From assembly GCF_009856625.1 (NCBI RefSeq), contig NZ_CP047241.1, positions 3,472,001-3,536,000 of the forward strand: a stretch of DNA of 64,000 nt, written 5' to 3'. How positions within the stretch are numbered: the stretch's first letter is position 1; each line of letters begins with the position of its first letter. Below are positions 8,062 to 17,693 of this stretch, one piece after another. This DNA comes from Aquitalea denitrificans. Lineage in GTDB: Bacteria > Pseudomonadota > Gammaproteobacteria > Burkholderiales > Chromobacteriaceae. Both the position numbers and the translations under genes were made by a program. The notes beneath the pieces were generated by a model. The model saw only the letters and a list, made by a program, of their open reading frames with translations. It had not been told where the DNA came from and did no database searches.

Positions 8062-9780
8062 ATGAAAATTGACTACGTCGAACTGAAACAATACCGAAAC
8101 TTCGCTGACGCCCACATCAACTTAGCAAAAAACAGCTTAGTAATCGGAAGCAACGACGTCGGCAAGACCAATATGATCCATGCGTTACGGCTCTTGCTGG
8201 ACAAGAGCCTGTCGGACGCGGATATCGAACCGTCAACACGTGATTTCCATTGTGCGCAGGACGGTACGCAGGCCGATTACTTCTTAATCCGGATCGCGTT
8301 CTCCGAAGTGACTCAGGATGCGGTGCGTTCCCTGCTTAAGGGACTCGTCAGCTCCACCGATCACTTCTTCCTTGAGTTCCGCGGCTCCCGCGCTGACCAC
8401 AGCTACACGATTGCTGCTGGTCATGACCTGGCTGCGATGGAAGTGATTCCTAGCCGCTTCTATCTGAAGTACCTGCATCTGAAATACATTCATTCCCAAC
8501 GCGATCTGGTGCGATACATCCGCTCGGAGAAGAAGCACTTGCTGCGTCTTGCGCAGGAGTCGCGTACCCAGCCCCAGGCGGATGCCGACGCCAAGCAATT
8601 GCAGGCACTTGGTCTACTGCTGGACTCGGTAAATACAGGGGTAAAGAACCTGCACTACGTCGTCGGAGCAACCAGCGACCTCAACAACGAACTGCAGGAA
8701 CTCTCACACCATCACGCTGGGTACACCGTGTCGCTAGACACTGGTGCGATCGATGTCCAGCAGTTCATCGAACAGCTGGAGCTGGGGGCAAGCACCAACG
8801 GCTCGCGCGTGATGCTCGGGGGAGACGGCCGCAATAACCAGATCCTGCTGGCCTTATGGAAGGCCAGGAGCGTGCGTGAGCACGACCAGGACAGCGAAGT
8901 GGTGATCTATTGCGTCGAAGAGCCCGAGGCCCACCTTCATCCCCACCAGCAGCGCAAGCTCGCGAGTTACCTCATCAGTGCTCTGCCCGGTCAGACCATC
9001 GTCACCTCGCATTCCCCGCAGATCGCTGCCAGCTACCGGCCAAACTCGATCGTGCGCCTGCTGCGCGATAATGGAGCATCCCGCGCTGCAAGCTTGGGGT
9101 GCTCCGATTGCATCGACACAGCATGGACAGGGCTAGGCTATCGGATGAGCATCCTTCCTGCGGAAGCATTCTTCGCCTCAGCGGTCATGCTGGTCGAGGG
9201 GCCGTCGGAAATGTTGTTCTACGCTGCGCTCGCCCGCGCGCACAACATCGATCTAGACCAGCACAACGTATCTATGCTGTCGGTCGATGGCGTCTCGTTC
9301 GAGGTGTACAAACGCGTGTTGAACGCGTTGGAAATTCCATGGTCGATGCGGACCGACAACGACATCTCCGACATCCTGTTAGGTCCCCGAGGCAAGCAAG
9401 TGGCATGGCGCCAGTTGGCCGGTATTAACCGAGCCCTGTCGCTGGCGGGTCAGCCTCTCATGCCACACCAACCGGTGCCATACGAACAGGCCACCTCGCT
9501 GGCTGATGGCACATGGAAAACCGTAAGTGACGCCGTCGCGCCCCGAGGTATCTTTCTCTCACAGATCGATCTCGAGAACGACATTGCCGCCGAGCTCCCG
9601 GCACTGCTGACAGGATTCAACGGTCATGCATTGCCTCAAGCTATCGATTATCTACAAGGTAAGAAGGCTATCCGCATGCAGGAGTTCATTGAGCATTGCG
9701 GCAAGCGGCTCATTGCCCCGCTCAATGGACATCTGTTAAAGCCGCTTTTCTATTGTATGAACGCTGCGGCGAAAGCGTAG
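8062..9780 (+). CDS. gajA: Gabija GajA, OLD-family ATPase-TOPRIM nuclease
   Basis: 572 residues, close to the usual GajA length. The N-terminal ABC-type ATPase domain has Walker A GSNDVGKT at residues 29-36, the signature/Walker B region VIYCVEEPEAHLHP and the switch region IVTSHSPQ. The C-terminal TOPRIM domain has the conserved acidic MLVEGPSE segment followed by LSVDGVSF and RTDND. GajA assembles with GajB into the Gabija anti-phage complex, in which GajA nicks DNA when nucleotide pools fall (family knowledge). The pairing with a UvrD-type helicase two bases downstream distinguishes Gabija from other OLD proteins. Base composition is near genome average, unlike the AT-rich block before it. 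Confidence 0.92.
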   Translation: MKIDYVELKQYRNFADAHINLAKNSLVIGSNDVGKTNMIHALRLLLDKSLSDADIEPSTRDFHCAQDGTQADYFLIRIAFSEVTQDAVRSLLKGLVSSTDHFFLEFRGSRADHSYTIAAGHDLAAMEVIPSRFYLKYLHLKYIHSQRDLVRYIRSEKKHLLRLAQESRTQPQADADAKQLQALGLLLDSVNTGVKNLHYVVGATSDLNNELQELSHHHAGYTVSLDTGAIDVQQFIEQLELGASTNGSRVMLGGDGRNNQILLALWKARSVREHDQDSEVVIYCVEEPEAHLHPHQQRKLASYLISALPGQTIVTSHSPQIAASYRPNSIVRLLRDNGASRAASLGCSDCIDTAWTGLGYRMSILPAEAFFASAVMLVEGPSEMLFYAALARAHNIDLDQHNVSMLSVDGVSFEVYKRVLNALEIPWSMRTDNDISDILLGPRGKQVAWRQLAGINRALSLAGQPLMPHQPVPYEQATSLADGTWKTVSDAVAPRGIFLSQIDLENDIAAELPALLTGFNGHALPQAIDYLQGKKAIRMQEFIEHCGKRLIAPLNGHLLKPLFYCMNAAAKA

Positions 9781-9782
9781 CC

Positions 9783-11411
9783 ATGGCCAACTTCACGCCC
9801 AATCCCCAGCAGGACCAAGCTATTCAATGCCTGAGCGACATGGTGATCGTCGCCCGTCCCGGCAGTGGAAAAACCAGCGTCCTATCACGCAAAATCCGGA
9901 ACCTGGTATCGGAGCTGCGTCCTTACCAGGGCATAATCGCCATTTCCTTCACGAACAAAGCGAGCGATGAGCTGGCTCACCGCTGCAAAGCCGACGCTTT
10001 CGACGTCAAGCATTCATTCTTCGACACGATCGACGAATTTTGCCTTCGCGAGATAGTTTTTCCATTCGTGCGGCAGTTGATGCCAGTGGGGGCTGAAGCC
10101 AAGACGGCCAAGCTAAGAGAGCTGCCAGCCCCTGTGAGGCTCTTGCTGCCGGCAACGCCAATTCAGGACGCAACCGTTGCCAGCACGGACGAGTTCCTGC
10201 CGTTTTTGCAAGGTGCGCTGGCCCAGGGTTTTGTCCCTCTAGAAGCTCTGGGTATGCTCTCCCGCCATGTGGTCGACCAATCCCTTGCCTGCCAAAAATA
10301 CCTCATGGCACGGTATCGTGCCGTGTTTATCGACGAGTACCAGGACAGCGGGTACTTCCAGCACGAGCTTTTTCTGAAGCTCAAGGCTCTGGGTTTGACC
10401 GCTGTCGCGGTTGGCGACGGTGACCAGTCCATTTATGCTTTCGCGCACAAGGATCCCCGCTACTTGCTGGAGCTTGCTGCGCCGAACAGCGGCTTTACAT
10501 GCTTTGCCATCACCACCAATTTCCGCAGTCACCCTTCCATCAACGACTTTGCGCTGCGCCTACTCGATCCGAACCACCCGGTCGCGCCGACGCACGATAT
10601 GCGGGTGTTCATAAAGACAGTCGATGGCAACCAGCTCGCAGTAGGTACCTGGCTGAAGACTGCGATTCCTCATCTCATGGCGCATTACCAAGTGGTCTCA
10701 GCAAATAAGGTCGCCATTTTGTGTCGGCATCAGCATTCTGCACGGTTGATTGCAGACCACCTTGGGCTTACTCACCATCTTTTTGAGGAAAGCCCCTTCG
10801 AAACAGTGCCATTGGTCGAATCTAGTCTTTTCTCGGATCTGCTTAGGTTGCGCTACAACACGCAGTTGACAGCGGAACCGTTGGTTGAGAAGGCCCGAGC
10901 ACTTAAGCTAAGCCCACTTGAATTGCGCGCGCTTCGCCGGGCCCTTTTGCGCTGCCGTACTTGCACGGATGACGAACTGTTCGCGTCCATGATCGACGCG
11001 GCCACACTCCTGCTAGGCCAGGCACCATCGGAGGTCGGTGCGATGGAGCTCAAGAATGTATGTAGGGATGCCGCCAAGCTACGTTGGTTTCACAGTCCCA
11101 GCCAAGATGCCATTCAAATCATGACGCTGCACAAGGCCAAAGGGTTGGAGTTTGACCTCGTTTTTCATGCCGATCTTTACGATCACGTCATCCCGACGCG
11201 CCGTTATCCCCCGGGAACGTTTGGCCAGGTCATTTTCGAGAATGAAAAGCAATGCCTTAACCTGCACTATGTGGGGATAACCCGGGCGGTGAAGGCTTGC
11301 GTATTGATAACGTCGACCTTTCGCATCAACGGGAAAGGGGAACAAAAGGACGGTTCGCCTTCGCAGTTCATCGGCAGGAATGGGACGGCCGCTACGCCTA
11401 TTTCCTGGTAG
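9783..11411 (+). CDS. gajB: Gabija GajB, UvrD/Rep-like helicase
   Basis: 542 residues from the ATG at 9783, two bases after gajA; the frame is open further upstream but that part lies inside gajA. Superfamily-1 helicase motifs are in order: ARPGSGKT (I), SFTNKASDE (Ia), FIDEYQDSG (II), VGDGDQSIYAF (III), TTNFRSHPSI (IV), MTLHKAKGLEFD (V) and HYVGITRA (VI). GajB senses DNA ends or single strands and stimulates GajA in the Gabija complex. All motif residues expected for an active enzyme are visible. No terminator is obvious directly after it. Confidence 0.92.
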   Translation: MANFTPNPQQDQAIQCLSDMVIVARPGSGKTSVLSRKIRNLVSELRPYQGIIAISFTNKASDELAHRCKADAFDVKHSFFDTIDEFCLREIVFPFVRQLMPVGAEAKTAKLRELPAPVRLLLPATPIQDATVASTDEFLPFLQGALAQGFVPLEALGMLSRHVVDQSLACQKYLMARYRAVFIDEYQDSGYFQHELFLKLKALGLTAVAVGDGDQSIYAFAHKDPRYLLELAAPNSGFTCFAITTNFRSHPSINDFALRLLDPNHPVAPTHDMRVFIKTVDGNQLAVGTWLKTAIPHLMAHYQVVSANKVAILCRHQHSARLIADHLGLTHHLFEESPFETVPLVESSLFSDLLRLRYNTQLTAEPLVEKARALKLSPLELRALRRALLRCRTCTDDELFASMIDAATLLLGQAPSEVGAMELKNVCRDAAKLRWFHSPSQDAIQIMTLHKAKGLEFDLVFHADLYDHVIPTRRYPPGTFGQVIFENEKQCLNLHYVGITRAVKACVLITSTFRINGKGEQKDGSPSQFIGRNGTAATPISW

Positions 11412-11767
11412 TGCCAGAGATGGGGGGACGCAAACCGCGAGTAGACAGGGCGGCGCTCTCCGACCGGACATGCTACGAAGCAGTCGCAAGCCATAAGCAG
11501 CCCAGACTGCGCTTTTGATCGAGTGGCCTGCTCCAGACTCGGTGGATACTGCATTGCGGCGCTACATGAGCGCTACCTTCAATGATCCCCGCTGACAAGC
11601 CAAGGCACATGATCGACTCGATGCGGGGGCATATGTGGCAACTAACCTGGGCCGAGCTTTGGTTTTCCGCGATGTGATTGAGTAATCGCGTGGTTCGCGA
11701 TGGCCTGCCCGCCCATCGATGCATATGACGATATAATGCAAGCTAGAGAGACCGAGTAGGCGGGGGA
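11412..11767 (+). other. 356-base gap with no recognised gene
   Basis: No convincing reading frame on either strand. A consensus -10 hexamer TATAAT is at 11732-11737, about 30 bases before the next start, but no matching -35 element is visible 17 bases upstream. The sequence GGCGGGGGAATG gives the next gene a ribosome-binding site. Short stretches could be decayed coding sequence, but I cannot assign them. Confidence 0.5.
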
Positions 11768-13300
11768 ATGATGAAGAAATTCGATCTGAACATTGACCGG
11801 ATGCTTGAGAATTGGGACACGTTTCATGCCATACGCGAAATCATCGCCAACGCTCTCGACGAACAGATACTGACTGGCACTCGGGAAATCGCCATCACCC
11901 GTGATAGCGATGGCCTTTGGCGTATCAGGGATTTCGGACGCGGCCTCCGGCATGAGCACTTCACGATGAATGAGAACCAGGAAAAGCTTGAACATCCGGG
12001 TCTCATCGGAAAGTTCGGCGTGGGTTTGAAAGATGCTCTGGCTACATTCGACCGTTTAGGCATTGAGGCTAGCATCCAGTCTAAATTCTGCGATGTCTCC
12101 TTTGGCCGCTCCGAGAAGCACGACTTCTCCGATGTCATTACTCTGCACGCCTGCATTTCAGATCCTTCCGACCCTACATTCGTTGGAACCGAGTTCATTT
12201 TGAAAGGATGTTCTGCCGAGGACATCGAGAGGGCAAAACGGCTGTTCCTGCAATTCTCGGGCGAGGAAACACTTGAAAGAACCCAATACGGAGAAGTCCT
12301 CAGAAAAGGGGGCGATTTATCCTACATCTACATTAACGGCATCCGCGTCGCGGAAGAAGAGAACTTCCTGTTCTCCTACAACATCACATCGCTGACAGCT
12401 GCCATTAAGAAGGCCCTCAATCGCGAAAGGACTAATGTTGGCAGGTCAGCCTACTCCGACCGAGTGAAGTCCATCTTGCTCGCATCATCTTCAGAAAGCA
12501 TCGCCAAGGCGCTCGTCGACGATTTAGGCAACTTTGGGAGAGGAACTCTTCATGACGAGATGAAGTGGACGGATGTCTCCGTACATGCATCAAAGATCAC
12601 CAACGCGACGGGGAACGTCCTTTTCCTGACTGATGAGGAGATCATGAGTTCTCCTCGCTTCGTCGAGGAGGCCCAGGCGAGTGGCCGGCAAATCATTACA
12701 ATTCCCAGCACTGTCAAAGATAAGCTGTTGGGACAGGTTGATGGGGAGGGCAACGCGATTCAGGACTTGGGCAACTTCGTTTCAGAATGGAACCGCTCTT
12801 TCGAGTTCAAGTTCGTCCCGCCTGAAAATCTCACTTCATCGGAAAGGTCTGTATTCGACATGACAGGCAGGATCGCCGGCCTCGTCGGAGGGCTCCCGTC
12901 GAGGGTTCAAGCGATCAAAATTTCCGAGACGATGCGCCCAGAGGCAGGAAGCTTTACGGAGGCTAGCGGGTTTTGGACAGGAGCGGAAATCATTATCAAG
13001 CGGAGTGAACTCGCCTCGATCGAGGGTTACGCCTCTGTACTGCTCCACGAGATTGCCCATGCTCGAAGCGGGGAAACGGACATCACTCTGGGCTTCGAAC
13101 AAGAATTAACGAAGCTTCTCGGGATGGTTGCCTTCAAAGTCCTGCGGGAAGCGGCCATCGAGGGCCGCGTATCTCAAGAGTCAGCGAAGGTTCAAGCACC
13201 AGAGATATCCACTGCCTGGCAGCAACTACAAGTGGCGAGCGGCAATTCAGCTCCCGCGAAGAAAACGGGCTTCTGGGCGCGACTGTTTGGCAAAGACTAA
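11768..13300 (+). CDS. GHKL-type ATPase fused to HExxH zincin metallopeptidase
   Basis: 510 residues, starting with two Met codons at 11768 and 11771. The N-terminal third has GHKL ATPase boxes: N-box IREIIANALDEQ, G1 IRDFGRGL (DxGxG) and G2 GLIGKFGVGLKDA. The C-terminal part has LLHEIAHARSG with HEIAH at residues 427-431, a zincin active-site motif, with acidic residues downstream that could be the third zinc ligand. So an ATP-gated switch seems joined to a protease-like domain. It lies directly after Gabija in the island, suggesting defence, but I do not know it as a named system. The end is basic and hydrophobic (FWARLFGKD). Confidence 0.75.
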   Translation: MMKKFDLNIDRMLENWDTFHAIREIIANALDEQILTGTREIAITRDSDGLWRIRDFGRGLRHEHFTMNENQEKLEHPGLIGKFGVGLKDALATFDRLGIEASIQSKFCDVSFGRSEKHDFSDVITLHACISDPSDPTFVGTEFILKGCSAEDIERAKRLFLQFSGEETLERTQYGEVLRKGGDLSYIYINGIRVAEEENFLFSYNITSLTAAIKKALNRERTNVGRSAYSDRVKSILLASSSESIAKALVDDLGNFGRGTLHDEMKWTDVSVHASKITNATGNVLFLTDEEIMSSPRFVEEAQASGRQIITIPSTVKDKLLGQVDGEGNAIQDLGNFVSEWNRSFEFKFVPPENLTSSERSVFDMTGRIAGLVGGLPSRVQAIKISETMRPEAGSFTEASGFWTGAEIIIKRSELASIEGYASVLLHEIAHARSGETDITLGFEQELTKLLGMVAFKVLREAAIEGRVSQESAKVQAPEISTAWQQLQVASGNSAPAKKTGFWARLFGKD

Positions 13301-13328
13301 CCCTGTAAAAACAGGAAATGCCCCTGAT

Positions 13329-13366
13329 GCAAGCCTTTGATTTCCCTGGCTTTGCGACTTTTTTTT
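13329..13366 (+). terminator. possible terminator after the GHKL-zincin gene
   Basis: GCAAGCC at 13329-13335 can pair with GGCTTTGC at 13348-13355 with one bulge, followed by GAC and a run of T. The stem is short, so this is a moderate call. Confidence 0.45.
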
Positions 13367-13490
13367 CACAAAGAGCGCAAATTCTGTAGGAATTTTTCAC
13401 GTAGTCTGCAAGTGGGTAGGCTCCCCGCATGTGCACGTAAGTGAAAAATCCCTTACAAATCAATGGTCGCGTTTTTCATGATCTCTGCAA
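13362..13490. repeat. four related 19-bp repeats, possible transposon end
   Basis: Three forward copies at 13362-13380, 13393-13411 and 13472-13490 share TTTTTCA, a variable middle and (T)GCAA; a fourth, inverted copy is at 13431-13448. Copies one and two match at 14 of 19 bases, and two and four at 15 of 19. The pattern recalls the 19-bp transposase-binding repeats at the ends of Tn5053/Tn402-type elements (TTTTCA...CTGCA). Together with tniQ upstream this suggests the end of the mobile element. A perfect TGTAGG (13385-13390) / CCTACA (13492-13497) pair and the inverted arms TGTAGGAATTTTTCAC (13385-13400) / GTGAAAAATCCCTTACA (13441-13457) are in the same stretch. Confidence 0.5.
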
Positions 13491-13506
13491 ACCTACATCA
13501 ATAATC

Positions 13507-13539
13507 AATGGCCTTGTCGCAAGACAAGGCCATTTTTTT
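13507..13539 (+). terminator. strong rho-independent terminator
   Basis: A perfect 12-bp stem (AATGGCCTTGTC at 13507-13518, complement at 13523-13534), GCAA tetraloop and T run. The A residues on the 5' side make it partly bidirectional. No gene directly precedes it on the plus strand, so it ends read-through from the island. The rest of the 13,300-13,725 gap holds the repeats above and no recognised gene. Confidence 0.75.
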
Positions 13540-13725
13540 GCCTGACTTCATAATATATTCAGCAATAACAATTGAGCTGCGTATATCAGATACCATAAAA
13601 TGCCAAGTGCATTGACATGAAATTACATGGCAGTTGCCAGATGAATCCTGATTACCAAAACAGGGCTGCCACGCAATTTACGTAATGCAAACAATTCAAC
13701 CCAGTACCCTTTGCGAAAGTGAAGT

Positions 13726-14562
13726 ATGCGTTCCCTGCACTTTACCTTGTCTATTTGCGCTGCAGCCCTGCTGTCTGCTCCCGTATTTGCGGCTCGCAGT
13801 TCCACCGTCCCAAGCGATATTCTGGCAGCCAATAATCAATACACGCTCTATCTGCAAAACACCAAAGTTGACTATGCCGAAACCGGTGGCAGCCATGGTG
13901 CGGCCCCGGGATTGGCAGATACTGAAAACGGCAATATCGGAGGTTTTGGCCTGAGCGCCAGCTCGATGTCTGACTGGGCGCTGGGCAATGACTATCTTCA
14001 GTTTGACTTCAACTACAGCACTGGCCATACCGGGTATATTGGCTCCCTCCAGCACAGTAATGCCGGCTATGGCTCGCTCGTCTCCAGCAGCACTGCCGAC
14101 ATCTACAACTACAGCTTCCGCTATGGCAAAGGTATCAGTGTGCTCAAGCAATCGATGCTGACACCCTATGTCGAAATCGGACACCACCGCTGGGAACGTG
14201 GCCTGTCGGCAACTCAGGAAGAAACCTACAGCCACAATTACGCCGGCTTCGGTCTCTTGCTGCAGACTGCACCGGTCAGCAAGCTGGTGCTGGATGCCGA
14301 TCTGTTCTATGGCCGCACCTTCCAGTCCAAGATGAGTACCAATCAGTACACCCTGACGGAAGCGACTCTGGGCAACTCGTCCTTCAAGCGCTACGGGGTC
14401 GGTGCCGACTATGCCTTCAGTCAGCGCTTCCATGGCAAAATCAGCTACAGCCACGAAAGCTATTCCTATGGCATCAGTGGTGTAAACAGCTATGGCTACT
14501 ACGAACCGAACAGCACCACCAAGAACAGCATCTATCGCGTAGGCATCGGCTACGCATTCTAA
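13726..14562 (+). CDS. outer-membrane beta-barrel protein
   Basis: 278 residues with a clear signal peptide (MRSLHFTLSICAAALLSAPVFAA, cleavage after AFA-type motif near residue 22). The mature part is rich in Tyr, Ser, Gly and alternating strands and ends in the aromatic residue Phe (GIGYAF), the usual outer-membrane insertion signal. The size fits an 8-12-stranded barrel. Function is not evident. It stands alone at the border between the accessory island and the core genome and is followed by a strong bidirectional terminator. Confidence 0.75.
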   Translation: MRSLHFTLSICAAALLSAPVFAARSSTVPSDILAANNQYTLYLQNTKVDYAETGGSHGAAPGLADTENGNIGGFGLSASSMSDWALGNDYLQFDFNYSTGHTGYIGSLQHSNAGYGSLVSSSTADIYNYSFRYGKGISVLKQSMLTPYVEIGHHRWERGLSATQEETYSHNYAGFGLLLQTAPVSKLVLDADLFYGRTFQSKMSTNQYTLTEATLGNSSFKRYGVGADYAFSQRFHGKISYSHESYSYGISGVNSYGYYEPNSTTKNSIYRVGIGYAF

Positions 14563-14572
14563 GCCGTAAAAA

Positions 14573-14603
14573 AAACCGCAAGGACTGCCTCCTTGCGGTT
14601 TTT
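14573..14603. terminator. bidirectional terminator
   Basis: 12-bp stem AAACCGCAAGGA / TCCTTGCGGTTT at 14573-14584 and 14590-14601 with A and T runs on both sides. It serves the barrel-protein gene on the plus strand and the convergent GGDEF-EAL gene. Confidence 0.85.
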
Positions 14604-14636
14604 CTTGTCACCCACCTCTACGCTATCAAACCCGTA

Positions 14637-17444
14637 CTATTCTGCCGGCAACAGCGTTCCGTTTGCCAGCAAAACAGCAAAATCCTCCGGCGGCATCGGT
14701 TTGGCCAGCAGATAACCCTGGATCAGGTCACAACCTTCCTGTTTGAGGAAGCGCCATTGGTCAATGGTTTCCACCCCTTCGGCCACTACCTGCATATTCA
14801 GGTTCTTCGCCATGTTGATGATGGCACGGGCAATGGCCGAGTCGTCCAGATCATTCGGGATGTCGCGCACGAAAGAGCGGTCAATCTTCAGCTTGTCTGC
14901 CTTGAAGCGCTTGAGGTAGGAAAGACTGGAATAACCGGTACCAAAGTCATCAATCGACAGCTGCAGCCCCATACCCTTGATGGTATCAATGGCCTGCAGC
15001 GTGCTGGTGACATCTTCCATGATCACGCTTTCGGTCACTTCCACATCCAGCATGTCCGCAGACAGGCCATGGCTGCTGAGGGCCTTTTCCAGTACCTCGG
15101 CCAGGTCCTGCTGACGGAACTGCAAGGCAGACAGATTGATGGCCAATGACATTTTGGGCAGACCCTGGCTATGCCACAAAGCCAATTGACGGCAAGCTTC
15201 ACGGATCACCCAGTTGCCGATCTGCACGATGAAACCGCGCTCCTCGGCCACTTCGATAAAGCGCGCCGGTCCCAGAATGCCCAGTGAGGGGTGATTCCAG
15301 CGGATCAAGGCCTCGGCACCGGTAATGCGTCCATCAGCCATGGCCACCTGTGGCTGGTAATGCAGGATGAATTCATTGCGTTCCAGCGCAAAGCGCAGCT
15401 GGCTTTCAATCGCCAGAATCTCGCGCGCGCGGGCGTTGAGGTCGGCAGTGTAGAACTTGTAGCTGTTACGGCCGGACGACTTGGCGTGATACATCGCCGC
15501 ATCGGCATTACGCACCAGGGTTTCAAAGTCGCGGCCATCATCCGGATACACACTGATACCGATGGATGGCGTGATAGTAATGGTGTGGTTGTGCAACTCG
15601 ATCGAGGCACCAAACGATTCACGAATGCGTTCGGCAGCCAGCGCGGCTTCGCTGGGGTCGGAAATGGCCGGCAGCAGGATGATGAATTCGTCACCACCCT
15701 GACGTGCCACCGTCTCGCCCGCCGCCAGGGAGGACTTGATGCGGTCGGCAGCCACTTGCAACAGGATGTCGCCGGCGGAATGGCCCAGCGACTCATTCAC
15801 TGTCTTGAAGCGGTCCAGGTCCAGCAGCAGCAAGGCCATCTGCTCGTTATCGCGGCAAGCATTATGAATGGCCAGCTCCACACGGTCGTGCATGTGGGCG
15901 CGGTTGGGCAGGCTGGTGAGCACGTCAAAGTGCGCCAGGAACTGGATGCGCTCATCCGCCGCCTTGCGTTCAGTCAGATCGCTGAAAATGGCCACATAGT
16001 GCGTGATTTCCGACAAGGGATTACGCACCGCATTGATGGCCAGCCATTCCGGATAGATTTCGCCGTTCTTGCGGCGGTTCCAGATTTCCCCCTGCCAGGA
16101 GCCCTGATTGTCGATTGCCTGCCACATACCTGCATAGAACACCTCATCATGCCGCCCGGATGACAGGATGCTGGTTTTCTGTCCCAGTACTTCCTGCTGG
16201 GAGTAACCGGTAATTTCGGTAAAGGCCTTGTTGACGCTGCGAATGCGCTTTTCGCTGTCGGTAATCATGATGCCTTCCACGGTGTTCTCGAACACCTTGG
16301 CCGCCAGTTGCACCCGCTCTTCTGCCGCGCGCTTTTCAGAAATGTCGCGCACCATGCGCCATACCGCGTTGATACGGCCAAAGGCATCACGCATGGCCAC
16401 GGTCTTGACGCTGACCGGCACATGATTGCCAAAGCGGTTCATGTATACCGCTTCGAACTCGTCGCAATAACCGAACCGCAGTACCTTGTTGTCCAGATTG
16501 AAGCGCTCCAGCGCCTCGCTCTCCTGCCCCACCAGCGACCAGAAGTTCTGCTGCTTGAGCTGGTCCAGGTTGTAGCACATCAGATTGAGGAAGGCCGGAT
16601 TGGCATCCATCACCTGACCATCCAGCGAACTGATGACGATACCGTCCAGGTTGGACCAGAACAATTCGCGATATTTGTTTTCCGAACGGCGCAGCGCATC
16701 TTCCACTTCGCGGCGGCGGGCAATGTCCGCCTCCAGTGCCAGGGTCTTGGCGCGCAATTCGTCAATCAGACGCTTGAGTTCGGAGCGGGTCCATTCCAGA
16801 TGCTTGCCCAGCTTGCCGATCTCATCACGCCTTGCCCAGTAGAAAGGCGACTCCAACTTCAGTTCTGCCAGTTGGGTAGCCTGTTCGGTAAGGCTATGCA
16901 TCGGTCGCAGAAAGCGCGAATGCAGAATGCTCATAATCAGCAAGATGGACAGCACCAGCTGGGCTACCAGAATCAGCAGGATGTTCTTCACCTGATTGTG
17001 CAGGGCATTGGCCAGATGTTCGGTGTCGAACTCCAGCGTCACCTGGCCGATTTCCTCACCCCGGTAAATCACCGGCTTCTGCACGAAGGACACGCCGCCC
17101 ACACGACGTTCGCTACGTAGTGCGGACAGGAAAACCTGGTTGGACTGGGTATCGGTCACCCGGATGGAAACCACCCGCGCGTCTTCCATCACAGAAGAAA
17201 TCAGCGGGCTGCCAGCTTGACGACTCAGGTTCCACAACGGTTCCTGCATCCCCAGCGCCACGATGTCCAGCAGGCGCTTCTCGTCGGTCTCCAGCTGGGC
17301 CGTCAGATTGTCCCGCTGAATATTGATACTCAGATAGCTGATGATGGAGGCGGGAATGAGCAAGCCGAGTACCACCGCGATCATGAAGACCGCGCGGAGC
17401 GAGAGGCTTGAGGTCACTGGGTTCTTTTCTTCTTGGGATGCCAT
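14637..17444 (-). CDS. membrane sensor with PAS, GGDEF and EAL domains
   Basis: 935 residues. Two membrane helices (about 18-38 and 160-180) enclose a periplasmic sensor domain; a HAMP-like linker follows (RFLRPMHSLTEQATQLAEL), then two PAS domains, a GGDEF domain with intact GGDEF (VARQGGDEFIILLP) and an EAL domain with intact EAL (TGAEALIRWNHP) and later DDFGTGYSSL. It should make and/or break down cyclic di-GMP at the inner membrane, controlling motility and biofilm; which activity dominates cannot be read from sequence. No ribosome-binding site is obvious before the ATG at 17444. It is divergent from mtaD. Confidence 0.93.
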   Translation of the reverse strand: MASQEEKNPVTSSLSLRAVFMIAVVLGLLIPASIISYLSINIQRDNLTAQLETDEKRLLDIVALGMQEPLWNLSRQAGSPLISSVMEDARVVSIRVTDTQSNQVFLSALRSERRVGGVSFVQKPVIYRGEEIGQVTLEFDTEHLANALHNQVKNILLILVAQLVLSILLIMSILHSRFLRPMHSLTEQATQLAELKLESPFYWARRDEIGKLGKHLEWTRSELKRLIDELRAKTLALEADIARRREVEDALRRSENKYRELFWSNLDGIVISSLDGQVMDANPAFLNLMCYNLDQLKQQNFWSLVGQESEALERFNLDNKVLRFGYCDEFEAVYMNRFGNHVPVSVKTVAMRDAFGRINAVWRMVRDISEKRAAEERVQLAAKVFENTVEGIMITDSEKRIRSVNKAFTEITGYSQQEVLGQKTSILSSGRHDEVFYAGMWQAIDNQGSWQGEIWNRRKNGEIYPEWLAINAVRNPLSEITHYVAIFSDLTERKAADERIQFLAHFDVLTSLPNRAHMHDRVELAIHNACRDNEQMALLLLDLDRFKTVNESLGHSAGDILLQVAADRIKSSLAAGETVARQGGDEFIILLPAISDPSEAALAAERIRESFGASIELHNHTITITPSIGISVYPDDGRDFETLVRNADAAMYHAKSSGRNSYKFYTADLNARAREILAIESQLRFALERNEFILHYQPQVAMADGRITGAEALIRWNHPSLGILGPARFIEVAEERGFIVQIGNWVIREACRQLALWHSQGLPKMSLAINLSALQFRQQDLAEVLEKALSSHGLSADMLDVEVTESVIMEDVTSTLQAIDTIKGMGLQLSIDDFGTGYSSLSYLKRFKADKLKIDRSFVRDIPNDLDDSAIARAIINMAKNLNMQVVAEGVETIDQWRFLKQEGCDLIQGYLLAKPMPPEDFAVLLANGTLLPAE

Positions 17445-17693
17445 CGGTATTGGAGGTCAAAATGCGTTAATGGCGCGGAATATTCCGCTATCAAAATTCG
17501 GTGCTTCAATTATTGTGCAATGCGGGCAGTGAGGACTGTCCGCATGATAAGGCAGACATTACTCAGTTATAAGCGATTTTTTTATGCAAATGACAGTTTC
17601 TACAACGAAAGAGACTGCCAGCAGGCCAATTTGCCATGCCCATGGCAGCAGCCTACAATCCACCCCATTCAGAATTACCCGGAATTGCCTCTG

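Noticed and set aside
11473..11724. 83-residue minus-strand frame after gajB
   Set aside because: No ribosome-binding site, no motif, and composition like non-coding sequence.
17521..17544. Riboswitch upstream of mtaD
   Set aside because: Only a single 10-bp hairpin is visible; no SAH or SAM riboswitch core could be recognised.
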